A stretch of 64,000 nt of DNA from contig NZ_CP070619.1 in NCBI RefSeq assembly GCF_017068395.1, positions 2,852,001 to 2,916,000 on the forward strand, read 5' to 3'. The translations under genes and the position numbers were made by a program. Below, piece after piece: positions 25,957 to 34,183 of this stretch. The stretch is from Rhodococcus pseudokoreensis (GTDB taxonomy: Bacteria; Actinomycetota; Actinomycetes; Mycobacteriales; Mycobacteriaceae). Every line of letters begins with the position of its first letter. Positions within the stretch are counted from its first letter, which is position 1. The notes below the pieces were generated by a model. That model ran no database searches. It worked only from the letters and a program-made list of their open reading frames with translations, and was not told the DNA's origin.

Positions 25957-25989
25957 ACAACCCCGCCGTCGAGCGGACGGCGGGGTTGT
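25957..25989 (-). terminator. Terminator-like hairpin after the second small peptide gene
   Basis: A perfect 14-bp stem (ACAACCCCGCCGTC) with a 5-base loop begins 32 bases after the stop of the 35-residue peptide gene on the minus strand. No T-run is attached; the T-rich terminator at 25853 follows further on. Confidence 0.6.
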
Positions 25990-26021
25990 GTGAAATGGAG
26001 TTGTCTTGACAGGCAGGAAGT

Positions 26022-26129
26022 TCAGGCGACGACGTTCATGTTGAGCACCACTCCGCCGAACGTGCCGATCGTGTTGGCGAGTCCGAGGGTGAAAGCGCTG
26101 TTGATTGCGGCGAGCAGTCCGAGCATCAT
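26022..26129 (-). CDS. Small hydrophobic peptide, paralogue 2 (35 residues)
   Basis: A frame of 35 codons starting MMLGLLAAIN, then SAFTLGLANT, IGTFGGVVLN and MNVVA. AGGA lies five bases before the first ATG, and a TATAC promoter-like element lies about 25 bases further upstream. It is a paralogue of the peptide at 25622-25732 (26 of 35 positions identical), with the TLGLANTI and TFGGVV cores kept. It carries no charged residue and would insert in a membrane. No family is recognised. Its own hairpin follows, so it is probably expressed alone and may be abundant. Confidence 0.75.
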   Translation of the reverse strand: MMLGLLAAINSAFTLGLANTIGTFGGVVLNMNVVA

Positions 26130-26376
26130 GATGTTCCTCGTTATCTTCCGTGGTATACGCACAGAATTCACTGTCGCGCTCGACAATAAGTCAGCAGGCC
26201 TCGATCTGCGAGATATTCGGCGCATTCCCGCGTCGTGCGCGCGGAGCGAGTCTGTGGAGTCGCTCACCACTCACGGGCGCGGAGCGCATCGTTGGGTACC
26301 GTGGAATTCGTCGACACGACATCCGGACGAGCGCACCGTACCCGGCCAGCGACAAGACGGTGCCCGGAGGTTTGTC

Positions 26377-26691
26377 ATGGCGTGGATCGTTCTTGTGCTG
26401 TCGGGAGTTCTGGAGGCCGTCTGGGCCACCGCACTCGGCCGGTCGGAGGGATTCAGCAAACTCGGACCCAGCATCGTCTTCGGTGTCGCCCTGGTCTTCA
26501 GCATGGCGGGTCTGGCCTACGCGATGCGCAGTCTCCCCACCGGAACGTCGTACGCGGTGTGGGTCGGCATCGGCGCGGCGCTGACGGTCGGGTTCGCGAT
26601 GCTGACGGGCGCCGAGAGTGCCACGCCGGTGAAGATTTTGCTGATCCTGGGCATCGTGGGATGCGTCGTCGGACTGAAGGCTCTGCACTGA
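26377..26691 (+). CDS. Small multidrug resistance (SMR) exporter, Gdx/SugE-like
   Basis: A 104-residue four-helix membrane protein. The essential acidic residue is Glu13 in GVLEAVWATALG, and the third and fourth helices show LPTGTSYAVWVGIGAALT and ILGIVGCVVGLK. These resemble the SugE/Gdx branch, whose members export guanidinium or quaternary ammonium ions with protons as dual-topology dimers. The ATG at 26377 follows GGAGG by six bases. No guanidine riboswitch was recognised upstream. A quaternary ammonium exporter of the EmrE branch remains possible. Confidence 0.88.
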   Translation: MAWIVLVLSGVLEAVWATALGRSEGFSKLGPSIVFGVALVFSMAGLAYAMRSLPTGTSYAVWVGIGAALTVGFAMLTGAESATPVKILLILGIVGCVVGLKALH

Positions 26692-26739
26692 CCGGATCGA
26701 GACGCTCGATGATTGTGTGTCGCGGGTTACAGTAACTCC

Positions 26740-27546
26740 ATGAACCTGCTGTCGTTGGTGACCCTCCCGGTGCGTGCCGGTCTTGCGGCGGCCGATGTCG
26801 GTCTCGGTATCGCGGAGGCCACCCTCGTGACGGTCCGGACCGCGGTCGCCGGGACCGGAGTCGTCACAGGCATGAGCACCCAGGGCAGCCCGTTGCAGGT
26901 GATCAGCCAACTGTCCTCGCTGGCGGCCAACGACCGGCCGCTCGGGCAGGCACTTCAGCCGGGCGGTCCGCTCGACCGTCTCCTCGCCCCGGGCGGCCCC
27001 GTCGACCGTCTGACGTCGGAGGGCGGCACCCTCGAACGACTGCTCGAGCCGGGTGGCCCGCTCGAGCGGGTCCTCGCCAAGGACGGACCGCTCGACCGGG
27101 TCCTCGCGGAGGACGGCACCCTGGAACGGCTGCTCGCCAAGGACGGCCTGCTCGACCGCCTCACCGCCGAGCAGGGACCGCTCGAACGGCTGACCGCGCA
27201 GGACGGCGCGGTCGAACGGCTCACGGCGCCGGGCGGACTGGTGGACCGGGCGCTCGCCGAGAACGGCATCCTCGACACCCTGCTGTCGGAGGGCGGCGCG
27301 TTCGAACGCCTCATCGCCGAGGGCGGCCCGCTCGATCAGATCGTGGCGCTGTCCGAGACGTTGACGGCACTGGCGCCCAACCTGGAGCGGATGAGCGCGA
27401 GCGTCGACCTGCTGCAGGAAACGGTGGGCGTTCTCAGCGCCGCCGTCGGGCCGCTCGGCGAACTGGCGGGCAAGTTGCCGGGGCGCTGGCTCAACAAGGG
27501 CAAGGGCGACCGTCCGGGCGTCGACTACACCCTCGGCCCCGCCTGA
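26740..27546 (+). CDS. Decapeptide-repeat protein of unknown function
   Basis: A 268-residue protein in three parts. Residues 1-50 hold a hydrophobic, helical N-terminus (MNLLSLVTLP and on). Residues 75-204 hold thirteen unbroken repeats of ten residues, of consensus (G/D)GPL(D/E)RLLAx, beginning GGPLDRLLAP. Residues 205-268 form a helix-rich tail with LSETLTALAPNLERM and a basic end. Each unit is exactly 30 bases, so the array grew by in-frame duplication. The alternation of Leu with Asp/Glu-Arg suggests a regular solenoid or long helix for binding a partner. No family is recognised and no enzyme motif is seen. It stands alone downstream of the SMR gene. Confidence 0.8.
   Translation: MNLLSLVTLPVRAGLAAADVGLGIAEATLVTVRTAVAGTGVVTGMSTQGSPLQVISQLSSLAANDRPLGQALQPGGPLDRLLAPGGPVDRLTSEGGTLERLLEPGGPLERVLAKDGPLDRVLAEDGTLERLLAKDGLLDRLTAEQGPLERLTAQDGAVERLTAPGGLVDRALAENGILDTLLSEGGAFERLIAEGGPLDQIVALSETLTALAPNLERMSASVDLLQETVGVLSAAVGPLGELAGKLPGRWLNKGKGDRPGVDYTLGPA
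26962..27351 (+). repeat. Thirteen tandem 30-base coding repeats
   Basis: The array encodes thirteen decapeptides in one frame with no insertions. Positions 2 (Gly), 4 (mostly Leu/Val), 5 (Asp/Glu), 6 (Arg) and 7 (mostly Leu/Val) of the repeat are most constant. Late units (NGILDTLLSE, GGPLDQIVAL) are the most degraded. Confidence 0.85.
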
Positions 27547-27587
27547 CGCCTTGACCTGAAGCGAACTCGAGGTTTTACGGTCGGGTC

Positions 27588-28444
27588 ATGACCCGCATCG
27601 AAGGCCTCGGACCCGTCGGCATCTCTCTGAACATCGCACCGGACGAGACACATCTCGGCGAGGCGGCCCGGCTGGAATCCCTCGGCTATTCGGCGATCTG
27701 GTTGGCGGGCGGACAGATCGACAGCCTGGACCGGATCTCGGCCGCCGTCCGGGCGACCGAGTCGATCCCGGTCGCGACCGCATCATCCCCGTCGACGTGT
27801 ACGACGCGGACGCGGTCGCGCGGCTCCATGCCGATCTGCAGGTCACGGCGCCGGGCCGGTTCGTCGTCGGACTGGGCGGCCCGCAGATCCCCCGGCCGCT
27901 CCGCGCGCTGAACGCGTACCTCGACAGGCTCGACCGTGCCGACCCGCCGGTGCCGACGGAGCGGCGGATCCTGGCCGCGCTGGGCCCGCGCAAGCTGGAA
28001 CTCGCGCGGGAGCGGGCAGCGGGGGCCGTCCTGCTCCTCGTCACACCCGAATACACCGCCGAGGCCCGGCGCATCCTCGGCCCGGACGCCACGCTCATCG
28101 TCTCGTTGATGACGGTGCTGGACACCGACGCGGCCCGGGCCCGCGACACCGCCCGTGTTCCTCTCCGGTTCCTCTCCGGGGTGGGCGGGTACGCCGCCAA
28201 TTTCGCGCGGATGGGGTTCAGTGCCGACGACATCTCGGGGCTGAGCAACCGGCTGGTCGACGACCTGGTGGCCTGGGGCGATGCGGACGCAATCGTCGCG
28301 CGGGTCCACAGCCATCTCGCGGCCGGCGCGGATCACGTCGTCGTCAGTGAACTGGGCGACCGGCCGGGCGAGGTGGCCGGACAGCTCGCGGGGCTGCTGC
28401 CACTGCGCGCACGGGACGGCCTCGGAGCGACCGGCCGACACTGA
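27588..28444 (+). pseudogene. Luciferase-like (F420-type) oxidoreductase with a frameshift
   Basis: Two frames together make a normal-length (about 285 residues) luciferase-like monooxygenase of the actinobacterial F420-dependent type. The first runs from ATG 27588 through GPVGISLNIAPDE and SIPVAT. The second, one base back, carries on with IIPVDVYDADAVARLHADL to the stop at 28444. The junction is near 27779-27781, where one base (probably a G in ACCGGC) appears to be lost. The downstream frame remains open for over 200 codons, so the lesion is recent or a sequencing error. No slippery site is seen, so programmed frameshifting is unlikely. Confidence 0.75.
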
Positions 28445-28473
28445 CCGACACCTGCCTCTGGTATGTATTTCGC

Positions 28474-28824
28474 ATGACACGAACCATCGTTGCGCTGTTG
28501 ATCCCGGCCGCCCTGCTGCTCGGGGCGTGCAGTTCCGAATCGACCACCACCGAGGCCGAGTCCCCGGCGAGCGCAACGACCGAGGCCACCGAGGCGTCGT
28601 CCGCGGACCTGCCCGCAGTCGCGGACCTGTGCAAGGGCCTTCTCCAGTACGCGAACGGCGCCGAGGCCCGCGCGCAGCAGAGCGGCGAGACGTTCGACCG
28701 CACGAAGGCCCTCGACGACCTCTTCACGCAGTCGGCCGAGACGGCGGAGTGGAAGGACGCTCCGCAGGACCGCAAGGACCAGATGATCCAGGCCTACGAC
28801 GCCGCCAAGACCGGGGCCTGCTGA
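28474..28824 (+). CDS. Small secreted lipoprotein
   Basis: A 116-residue protein with a lipoprotein signal: basic start MTRT, a hydrophobic core, and the lipobox LLGAC with the modified Cys19. A Ser/Thr/Glu-rich linker follows (about residues 20-45), then a helical domain with LCKGLLQYANGAEARAQQ and a C-terminal Cys (residue 116). It is probably anchored on the outer face of the cytoplasmic membrane. No enzyme family is recognised, and it has no obvious functional link to its neighbours. Confidence 0.75.
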   Translation: MTRTIVALLIPAALLLGACSSESTTTEAESPASATTEATEASSADLPAVADLCKGLLQYANGAEARAQQSGETFDRTKALDDLFTQSAETAEWKDAPQDRKDQMIQAYDAAKTGAC

Positions 28825-28878
28825 CCCGTTCTCGATCGAGGACCGGACCTGTCCTCAATCCTTCGTAGCGTGGTCTGC

Positions 28879-30042
28879 ATGACCGACACGACGAAGTCCA
28901 TCCGACCGTTTCGCATCGACATCGCGCAGTCGCAACTCGACGATCTCGCCGATCGACTCGCGCGGACCCGGTTCGGCACCCCGCTCCCGGGTGACGACTG
29001 GACGACGGGAGTGCCCACGTCCTATCTGGTCGACCTCGTCGCGTACTGGCGCGACGAGTTCGACTGGCGGGCGCAGGAGAAATCACTCAACACCATCCCG
29101 CAGTTCGTGACCGAGATCGACGGGCAGAACATCCACTTCCTGCACGTCCGCTCGCCCGAACCGGATGCCCTGCCCCTCGTCCTCACCCACGGCTGGCCTG
29201 GTTCCTTCGTCGAATTCCTCGACGTGATCGGGCCACTCGCCGACCCCGCGGCGCACGGCGGAAACCCCGCGGACGCGTTCCACGTGGTCGTGCCGTCGCT
29301 GCCCGGATTCGGATTCTCCGGACCGGTCCGCGAATCGGGCTGGAACATGACCCGCATCGCCGGGGCGTGGGCGGAGCTGATGGGCCGGCTCGGATACGAC
29401 CGTTACGGGGTCCAGGGCGGCGACATCGGCGCCGGCGTCTCGCCCGAGGTCGCCCGCATCGCCCGGGACGCGGTGGTCGGGGTGCACCTCAACGGCAACG
29501 TCGGCGTTCCGTTCCACGAGTTGGACGAAGCTGAGCGGGCGAGCCTGACACCGCTGGAGCAGGACCGCCTGGACCGGGTGTCGCGGTTCATGACCGACGA
29601 GTTCGGCTACATCTCCATCCAGTCCACGCGACCGGCGACGCTCGGCGCCGCGCTCGCCGATTCACCGGTCGGTCAGCTCGCCTGGATCGTCGACAAGTTC
29701 CGCGAGTGGACGTATCCGCGGGAGACGCTTCCCCACGAAGTCATCGGCATCGACCGCCTGCTCACCAACGTCATGCTGTACTGGCTCACCGGCACCGCCT
29801 CCTCGGCCGCGTACGTCGGCTACATGCAGGAATCTTCTTGGGCCACCGACAATTCCGTGTCCAGCGTCCCGACCGCCGTCATCGTCTTCGCCCACGACGT
29901 CGGCATCCGCCGCTACGCGGAGCGGGAGCATGCGATCACGCGGTGGACCGACGTCGAGGATCGCGGCGGCCACTTCGCCGCACTCGAGGAGCCCGAGACT
30001 CTGACCGCGGACGTCCGGGAGTTCTTCGCCGAACTCCGCTGA
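28879..30042 (+). CDS. Epoxide hydrolase (alpha/beta hydrolase with EHN domain)
   Basis: A 387-residue protein of the microsomal-type epoxide hydrolase family. The N-terminal EHN region starts [25 protein letters not shown]. The oxyanion motif is THGWPGSF, the nucleophilic aspartate lies in VQGGDIGAG, and the base histidine is in [12 protein letters not shown]. It would open epoxides to diols in the cytoplasm. I choose ATG 28879; an in-frame GTG/ATG pair lies nine bases upstream. Streptomyces and mycobacterial homologues act on plant or lipid epoxides; the substrate here is unknown. Confidence 0.9.
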   Translation: MTDTTKSIRPFRIDIAQSQLDDLADRLARTRFGTPLPGDDWTTGVPTSYLVDLVAYWRDEFDWRAQEKSLNTIPQFVTEIDGQNIHFLHVRSPEPDALPLVLTHGWPGSFVEFLDVIGPLADPAAHGGNPADAFHVVVPSLPGFGFSGPVRESGWNMTRIAGAWAELMGRLGYDRYGVQGGDIGAGVSPEVARIARDAVVGVHLNGNVGVPFHELDEAERASLTPLEQDRLDRVSRFMTDEFGYISIQSTRPATLGAALADSPVGQLAWIVDKFREWTYPRETLPHEVIGIDRLLTNVMLYWLTGTASSAAYVGYMQESSWATDNSVSSVPTAVIVFAHDVGIRRYAEREHAITRWTDVEDRGGHFAALEEPETLTADVREFFAELR

Positions 30043-30768
30043 GCCGATTCGGAGCGGTCAGATCAGGCTGTCAGCCGTTGTCACGTTATCTAATACTGCG
30101 TATCAGTTTCTCGCATTGTCAGTTCACCGCGAATTGGTGACGCCACAAAATTTGTGGTTGCCGGTCATCGGGGTGCGCGAGGCCGCCGTCGGAAGGCTGG
30201 CTGCCTTCTCTGCATATCGGTTCGGGTCACCAACTCTGCGACCGTCCGGACCGGGCGTCTCTCTGCCGCTGGCCTACACCGGAGGGTGCGGCAGCGACGG
30301 TGGAGATGGCGGAGATGGTGGAGGCATTTTATAGCGGGGTGTCCGGCTCGGCAGGGCGGCACGAGGGTCGCCGGAGGATCGGGAAAAGATGGTGCGCGAG
30401 AGCCGCTATCAGGGAAGTGCATCGAGGTCCGCGATGATCTCGATTCGAGCCGTGAGAATGGGGGGTCAAGGGCGTGTACGGATGCTCGACGACAGACCCG
30501 TGGGCCGGTTCACGGTGGTGCAGACGCGGGCGGTGTGGCGAGATCGATTGGCCTGGTTCGCCGGTGGCGTTGGATCGGACGGAACGTGTCGGAGGTCGGC
30601 GTTACAGTCGAGGTCCTGCGGGAGGCGGGTGGGACATCGATGTGGGGGTGGAGAGATGACGTCGGGGCGGTGCCGGCATCGTTGTCCGGCTGGTGCGCTG
30701 CGCTGCGGTCGACGCAGAATCAGCACCGGCTTCTTCGGTGATGGCGCACGGCGGGGAGGCGGTAACCG
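30043..30768. other. Gene-poor stretch before the TnpB-like gene
   Basis: No convincing gene is seen. The first 120 bases are A+T-rich by local standards (CACGTTATCTAATACTGCG) and contain a 15-base palindrome. Around 30295-30330 a purine-rich tract repeats GGAGATGG-like units and ends in TTTTATAG. The remaining 400 bases are G-rich, with open frames lacking good start sites. The change in composition suggests acquired DNA; a structured non-coding RNA could lie here, but none is recognised. Confidence 0.45.
30143..30157. repeat. Short palindrome CCACAAAATTTGTGG
   Basis: A perfect 7-1-7 palindrome in the A+T-rich start of the island-like region. It could be a regulator site or an end structure of a mobile element; nothing nearby decides. 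Confidence 0.4.
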
Positions 30769-32595
30769 ATGAGCTTGCCGGGCGATCGCAGTGTTTCCCG
30801 GACGGCGGAGCGTCAGTTCGCGGTCACAACCCGCGCCCATGTGGCGGTCGACGACGCGACCGGCGACGCGATCGGACTCGACGAGGTGAACACCCGGGTT
30901 GGGTGGCTACTCGACCTGATTGCCGCTGCCAGCACCGACTTGACGGCGCGGTTGTGGCAGCCGGTCACATTCGATGTGCTCGCGGCCGGTCGGGATCGGC
31001 AGGACCGCAGGCTGCCCGCACAAGGTCATGTCGCCGCGTCCCGCCTCGGCTGGAACCCGCACTACCCCGAGGGCACCTACGTGCCCTCGCGCGTGAGCAG
31101 GGTGGTGACCGCGCAGGTGGTGGCGACCTTGCGGACCCTCGCCTTCCGGGACACCGCGATCACGGCACTCGCCCAGCGGTTCGACCCGGCCACCGGCCGG
31201 ATAGCCCCACCCACCAGCGCCGCGGACTGTGTGCCGGCGGGTTTCGCTCGGGGCGTGCGGCGCCAACTCGTCGCCCGCGCCCACCACACCGATGGCGACG
31301 CGGTGCCGGCGGGCCGGGTGCGGATCACCGACATCCAGGGACCACCGCAGACGAGCGCGATTGCCCGACTCTCCGCTGCCGACCGGCAATTCGCGCAGCT
31401 CACCGTCACAGGCCGTGAGCTGGTGTTGACGGTGAAACTGCCGACCTGCCCGGCCCCGGCGGGGCGGGCGCAGTGGCGCAGTGTCCGGCTGACCGCCACC
31501 ATCCCCGCGCACCTGCACGGCCGAGCGATCACCGGCTGGCATCTACCGACCCTCGTCCTCGACCACCGGGGCCTGCTCTGGCGCTGCGCCGCGACCGAAC
31601 TCGTCCCCGAATGTGACCCGGGATCGGCGACCGTCGCGGTCGGGGTGGATTGGTCCCCGTCCACGCTCGGTGCCGCCGCCACCGCAGCCGAAAACCCGGA
31701 CGGACTGTCCTCGGATTACCGGGGCTTCACCTACGACGACCGCGGCCTCGGGACCAAACTGGCACGCCTGCAAACCGAGGGGCAGTTGCTGCACCGCAAG
31801 GCGGCCCGGTTGGAGAAGCTGGCCGCCACCGCCCCACCCGAGGTCCGTGTCCGGCTGGAGGAGAAGATCGCCGTCCTCAACGAGCACCGCACCGCGGTCG
31901 GTGTCAAACGCGGGAAGATCAACCGAGAACTCGTGTTTCACTTCGCCCGCCAGGTCACCAACTACGCCGCCGCAGCGGGCGCGCAGGTGATCGCGGTGGA
32001 AGATCTGACGACCCTCGAAACCCGCGGACACGGACGGGTCAACAACAACCGGGCCGCGCAGTCCGCCCGCCGCAAGGCGACCGCTGCCCTCGCCCACACC
32101 GCCGCCGGTGTCGGAATCGCGGTGGTCACGGTGCCCGCCCGCGGATCCTCCGCACAATGTCCGGGGTGCGACGAACCGCTCACCCGCCCCGGCGGCTACC
32201 ACACCGCATGGTGTCCGGGCTGCCGAGTCGGCGGCAACCGCGACCAGATTGCCGGGGTGAACCTGGCCAAACGCGCCCTGCTCGGCAAAAACAAGGCCAC
32301 CCGTCGGCGGGGGCAGCTGCCCGCGATCCGGGTCGCCGAGCACGCACCGGTCCGCAAGTCCCGGGACAAGACCAGTCCGACCCCGAGCAGGCCACGGCAT
32401 CGCCGGGTCCGACACAGCCTGCCCACCGTGACACTGCGGGCGGGGGTGACTCCGAAACAGCATGTTCCTGCACCACAAGCGTCGGTGTGGGACACGGTCA
32501 AACCCACACCACCGCAAAGTGATGCGAGTAGCCGTGACACACGTACATCTCCAACACCCGCCACACCAGTGGCAGACAGTACGAGATCTACGTAG
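30769..32595 (+). CDS. TnpB-like RuvC nuclease (IS200/IS605 or Cas12-ancestor type)
   Basis: A 608-residue RNA-guided-nuclease-family protein, longer than usual TnpB (about 400). The RuvC residues are all present: Asp294 in VGVDWSPSTLG, Glu411 in AVEDLTTLE and Asp492 in GNRDQIAGVNLAKRALLG. A zinc finger with two CPGC pairs lies at about residues 464-485. The N-terminal 290 residues hold the nucleic-acid recognition part, and a basic, Pro/Ser/Thr-rich tail of about 100 residues follows the RuvC core. GGGGAGG precedes the ATG. There is no tnpA transposase, so the element may be immobile or repurposed. A CRISPR effector is unlikely because no repeat array is present. Confidence 0.85.
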   Translation: MSLPGDRSVSRTAERQFAVTTRAHVAVDDATGDAIGLDEVNTRVGWLLDLIAAASTDLTARLWQPVTFDVLAAGRDRQDRRLPAQGHVAASRLGWNPHYPEGTYVPSRVSRVVTAQVVATLRTLAFRDTAITALAQRFDPATGRIAPPTSAADCVPAGFARGVRRQLVARAHHTDGDAVPAGRVRITDIQGPPQTSAIARLSAADRQFAQLTVTGRELVLTVKLPTCPAPAGRAQWRSVRLTATIPAHLHGRAITGWHLPTLVLDHRGLLWRCAATELVPECDPGSATVAVGVDWSPSTLGAAATAAENPDGLSSDYRGFTYDDRGLGTKLARLQTEGQLLHRKAARLEKLAATAPPEVRVRLEEKIAVLNEHRTAVGVKRGKINRELVFHFARQVTNYAAAAGAQVIAVEDLTTLETRGHGRVNNNRAAQSARRKATAALAHTAAGVGIAVVTVPARGSSAQCPGCDEPLTRPGGYHTAWCPGCRVGGNRDQIAGVNLAKRALLGKNKATRRRGQLPAIRVAEHAPVRKSRDKTSPTPSRPRHRRVRHSLPTVTLRAGVTPKQHVPAPQASVWDTVKPTPPQSDASSRDTRTSPTPATPVADSTRST

Positions 32596-32835
32596 ACGCT
32601 CCCTTCTGCTTAAGAAACAACTGATGGTAACTCTCAGTAATGAAATTAATCTGCACTTGAAGATATAGATTTTTCGTCTCCCGCCCCCCATGCCTGACCT
32701 GTAGCAGCCAAGACGAGCATCGGGTCACGTAATCTCGGACCCGAACCGAACGCGAACTACCGCCGACCCCGGACGGATTCGCCGAGGTGTCGTGGCCGTG
32801 AGCGCCACGGCCTCTGTGCGAGAGACGAGAAGACG
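32596..32835. other. A+T-rich stretch after the TnpB-like gene
   Basis: No gene is seen. The first 100 bases are much richer in A+T than the neighbourhood (GGTAACTCTCAGTAATG, AAATTAATC, AAGATATAGATTTTTCG). This is where TnpB proteins usually carry the 3' part of their guide RNA and the element's right end. No hairpin strong enough to call was recognised by eye. Confidence 0.4.
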
Positions 32836-33219
32836 GTGCCCCGTACTCAGGAACACGCAGATCGCTACCGTGACGCCCTCACGGCGCTCGCCGCGGCCAC
32901 GCAGCGACCGGCCAACGTGGTCAACACCGGTGCGGGCTATGCGATCCGGGTCGACTTCGAGTTCAACCGCTACCTTCTCGCGTCCAACGCCGCCGACGGA
33001 CTGACCGACGCCGTCGACGACGCGTCCGAGTGGCGGGTCAGCCTGTACCAGGGCGCCGCCGACGGCACGTCCGACGAACTGCTGGCCACCGCCGGGCACG
33101 CGTGGCTGGTCGACGCATTCGACCACGCCTTCGCCGACATCCGGGCCGAGGGTAAATGGCAGGCGGCCGACGCCTCGTTCGACGAGTTCAACCCCACCAA
33201 CGACCAGCCCGCGAGCTGA
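32836..33219 (+). CDS. Hypothetical soluble protein (127 residues)
   Basis: A small acidic protein starting at GTG behind GAGAAG. It has an even mix of helix- and strand-forming segments (FEFNRYLLASNAADGLTDAVDD, WRVSLYQGAADG) and an acidic C-terminus ending in NPTNDQPAS. There is no signal peptide, membrane segment or recognised motif. It converges on the MerR gene with 11 bases between stops. Coding bias and length make it a probable gene; I do not recognise the family. Confidence 0.65.
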   Translation: MPRTQEHADRYRDALTALAAATQRPANVVNTGAGYAIRVDFEFNRYLLASNAADGLTDAVDDASEWRVSLYQGAADGTSDELLATAGHAWLVDAFDHAFADIRAEGKWQAADASFDEFNPTNDQPAS

Positions 33220-33230
33220 TCCCACACCGC

Positions 33231-33557
33231 TCAGGCGCGGTCCGGGACCTCGGATCGCACGAGTTGCTCCAGTTCGGCGTTTCGCGCCGCGAGCACCGCG
33301 TTCTCGGCCTCGAGCCGGAGGATCTGGCCGATGCCGATGAGATTGACTCCGGCGGCCACGAGTTCGGTGATCTTCTGGAGGCGCGCGACATCGTCCTCGC
33401 TGTACCGGCGGGTGCCACCGCCCGTGCGAGTCGGCGTGATCAACCCGCGCCGCTCGTAGAGGCGCAGCGTCTGCGGTCCGATACCCGTCAGCTCCGACGT
33501 TACCGAGATCCCGTACACACCCCGCTGCGAACGAAGCGGCACATGAGAGGACGTCAC
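33231..33557 (-). CDS. MerR family transcriptional regulator (HspR-like)
   Basis: A 108-residue regulator with an N-terminal MerR winged helix: YGISVTSELTGIGPQTLRLYERRGLITPTRTGGGTRRYSEDDV (two contiguous motifs, split here at the wing). A C-terminal coiled-coil helix rich in Leu, Glu and Ala follows (RLEAENAVLAARNAELEQL). The short length, lack of a cysteine-based ligand site and the GPQTLRLYERRGL form resemble HspR, the heat-shock repressor, but no dnaK operon is nearby. I place the start at GTG 33557, five bases after GGGAG; a longer frame opens at 33596. Confidence 0.82.
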   Translation of the reverse strand: MTSSHVPLRSQRGVYGISVTSELTGIGPQTLRLYERRGLITPTRTGGGTRRYSEDDVARLQKITELVAAGVNLIGIGQILRLEAENAVLAARNAELEQLVRSEVPDRA

Positions 33558-33778
33558 CGGGTCTCCCTTCTTCTCAGGGCGCATCAATCTTAGCAAGCCC
33601 CAGTGAACACAATGTGCCGCGGGGCGCGCAGGTTCGCTCCGGAATGCCCGCAGTGCCGCGTGGCTGGACCAGCAATCTTGCCGATTCGGCTTGAACTTCC
33701 CGTCCGACCGCTGTAGAACAAATCTATATTCTTCAACGCAGATTAGTTCTCACGACGAGGTCGCACGAAGGAGAACCG

Positions 33779-33922
33779 ATGACCACCCACGACCCGCAGA
33801 GCACACCCCACGACGGGGAGGTCCTCGTTCTCGGCGCAGGCAGCGGCGGAGCGATCGCCGGCGGCCTGATCGCCACGCTGGCTCTCAGCGCGCTCACGCT
33901 CCTCTCGTCCCTGCCGACGTGA
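33779..33922 (+). CDS. Small glycine-rich membrane peptide (47 residues)
   Basis: A 47-codon frame with a good ribosome-binding site (AAGGAG, six bases before ATG). Residues 1-16 are polar (MTTHDPQSTPHDGEV); residues 17-45 are a single hydrophobic helix with a glycine zipper (GAGSGGAIAGG, then LIATLALSALTLLSSL). It is preceded by an A+T-rich promoter-like region at 33715-33760 and followed by a second short frame and a sigma factor gene on the same strand. No family is recognised; a membrane partner or signal peptide-like role is possible. Confidence 0.55.
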   Translation: MTTHDPQSTPHDGEVLVLGAGSGGAIAGGLIATLALSALTLLSSLPT

Positions 33923-33993
33923 CCGGACGGCCCGGCACCCGCACCCGTTCGACACCGACACCGACACTTCGCACACGACAGGACACGACCCTC

Positions 33994-34140
33994 ATGCCCG
34001 CCAGCTCCGCATTCCACGGTTCCGCCACCAGCACTGCCAGGCGAGGCGGAGCAACGATGAGCACCGAGGAAATCAAGGCCCGGATCGAGGCGATGTTCGC
34101 CGACGAGGCCGCAGACACGTCCCCCGCACTCGTCGAATAG
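33994..34140 (+). CDS. Small peptide upstream of the sigma factor gene (48 or 27 residues)
   Basis: A frame that can start at ATG 33994 (48 residues) or, with a better GGCGGAG site, at ATG 34057 (27 residues, MSTEEIKARIEAMFADEAA then DTSPALVE). The shorter form is a single acidic amphipathic helix. It ends 43 bases before the sigma factor start, so it may be translated from the same mRNA as the 47-residue membrane peptide. No family is recognised, and a role in controlling the sigma factor is only a guess from position. Confidence 0.45.
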   Translation: MPASSAFHGSATSTARRGGATMSTEEIKARIEAMFADEAADTSPALVE

Positions 34141-34183
34141 CGACGCCATTGCCGATGCCGGCAGGTCAGAGAAGGGCAGAGCC

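Noticed and set aside
27588..28444. Programmed frameshift in the luciferase-like gene
   Set aside because: No slippery heptamer or downstream structure is seen at the junction near 27780.
30389..30772. A 127-codon frame before the TnpB-like gene
   Set aside because: Arg/Gly-rich low-complexity product, no ribosome-binding site, and overlapping equally long frames in other phases.
30043..32835. A CRISPR array or type V CRISPR system around the TnpB-like gene
   Set aside because: No regularly spaced direct repeats are present, and the RuvC aspartate position (294 of 608) does not suit Cas12m-type effectors.
33231..33557. Firm naming of the MerR gene as hspR
   Set aside because: The sequence is similar, but there is no dnaK-grpE-dnaJ operon or HAIR-type inverted repeat nearby.
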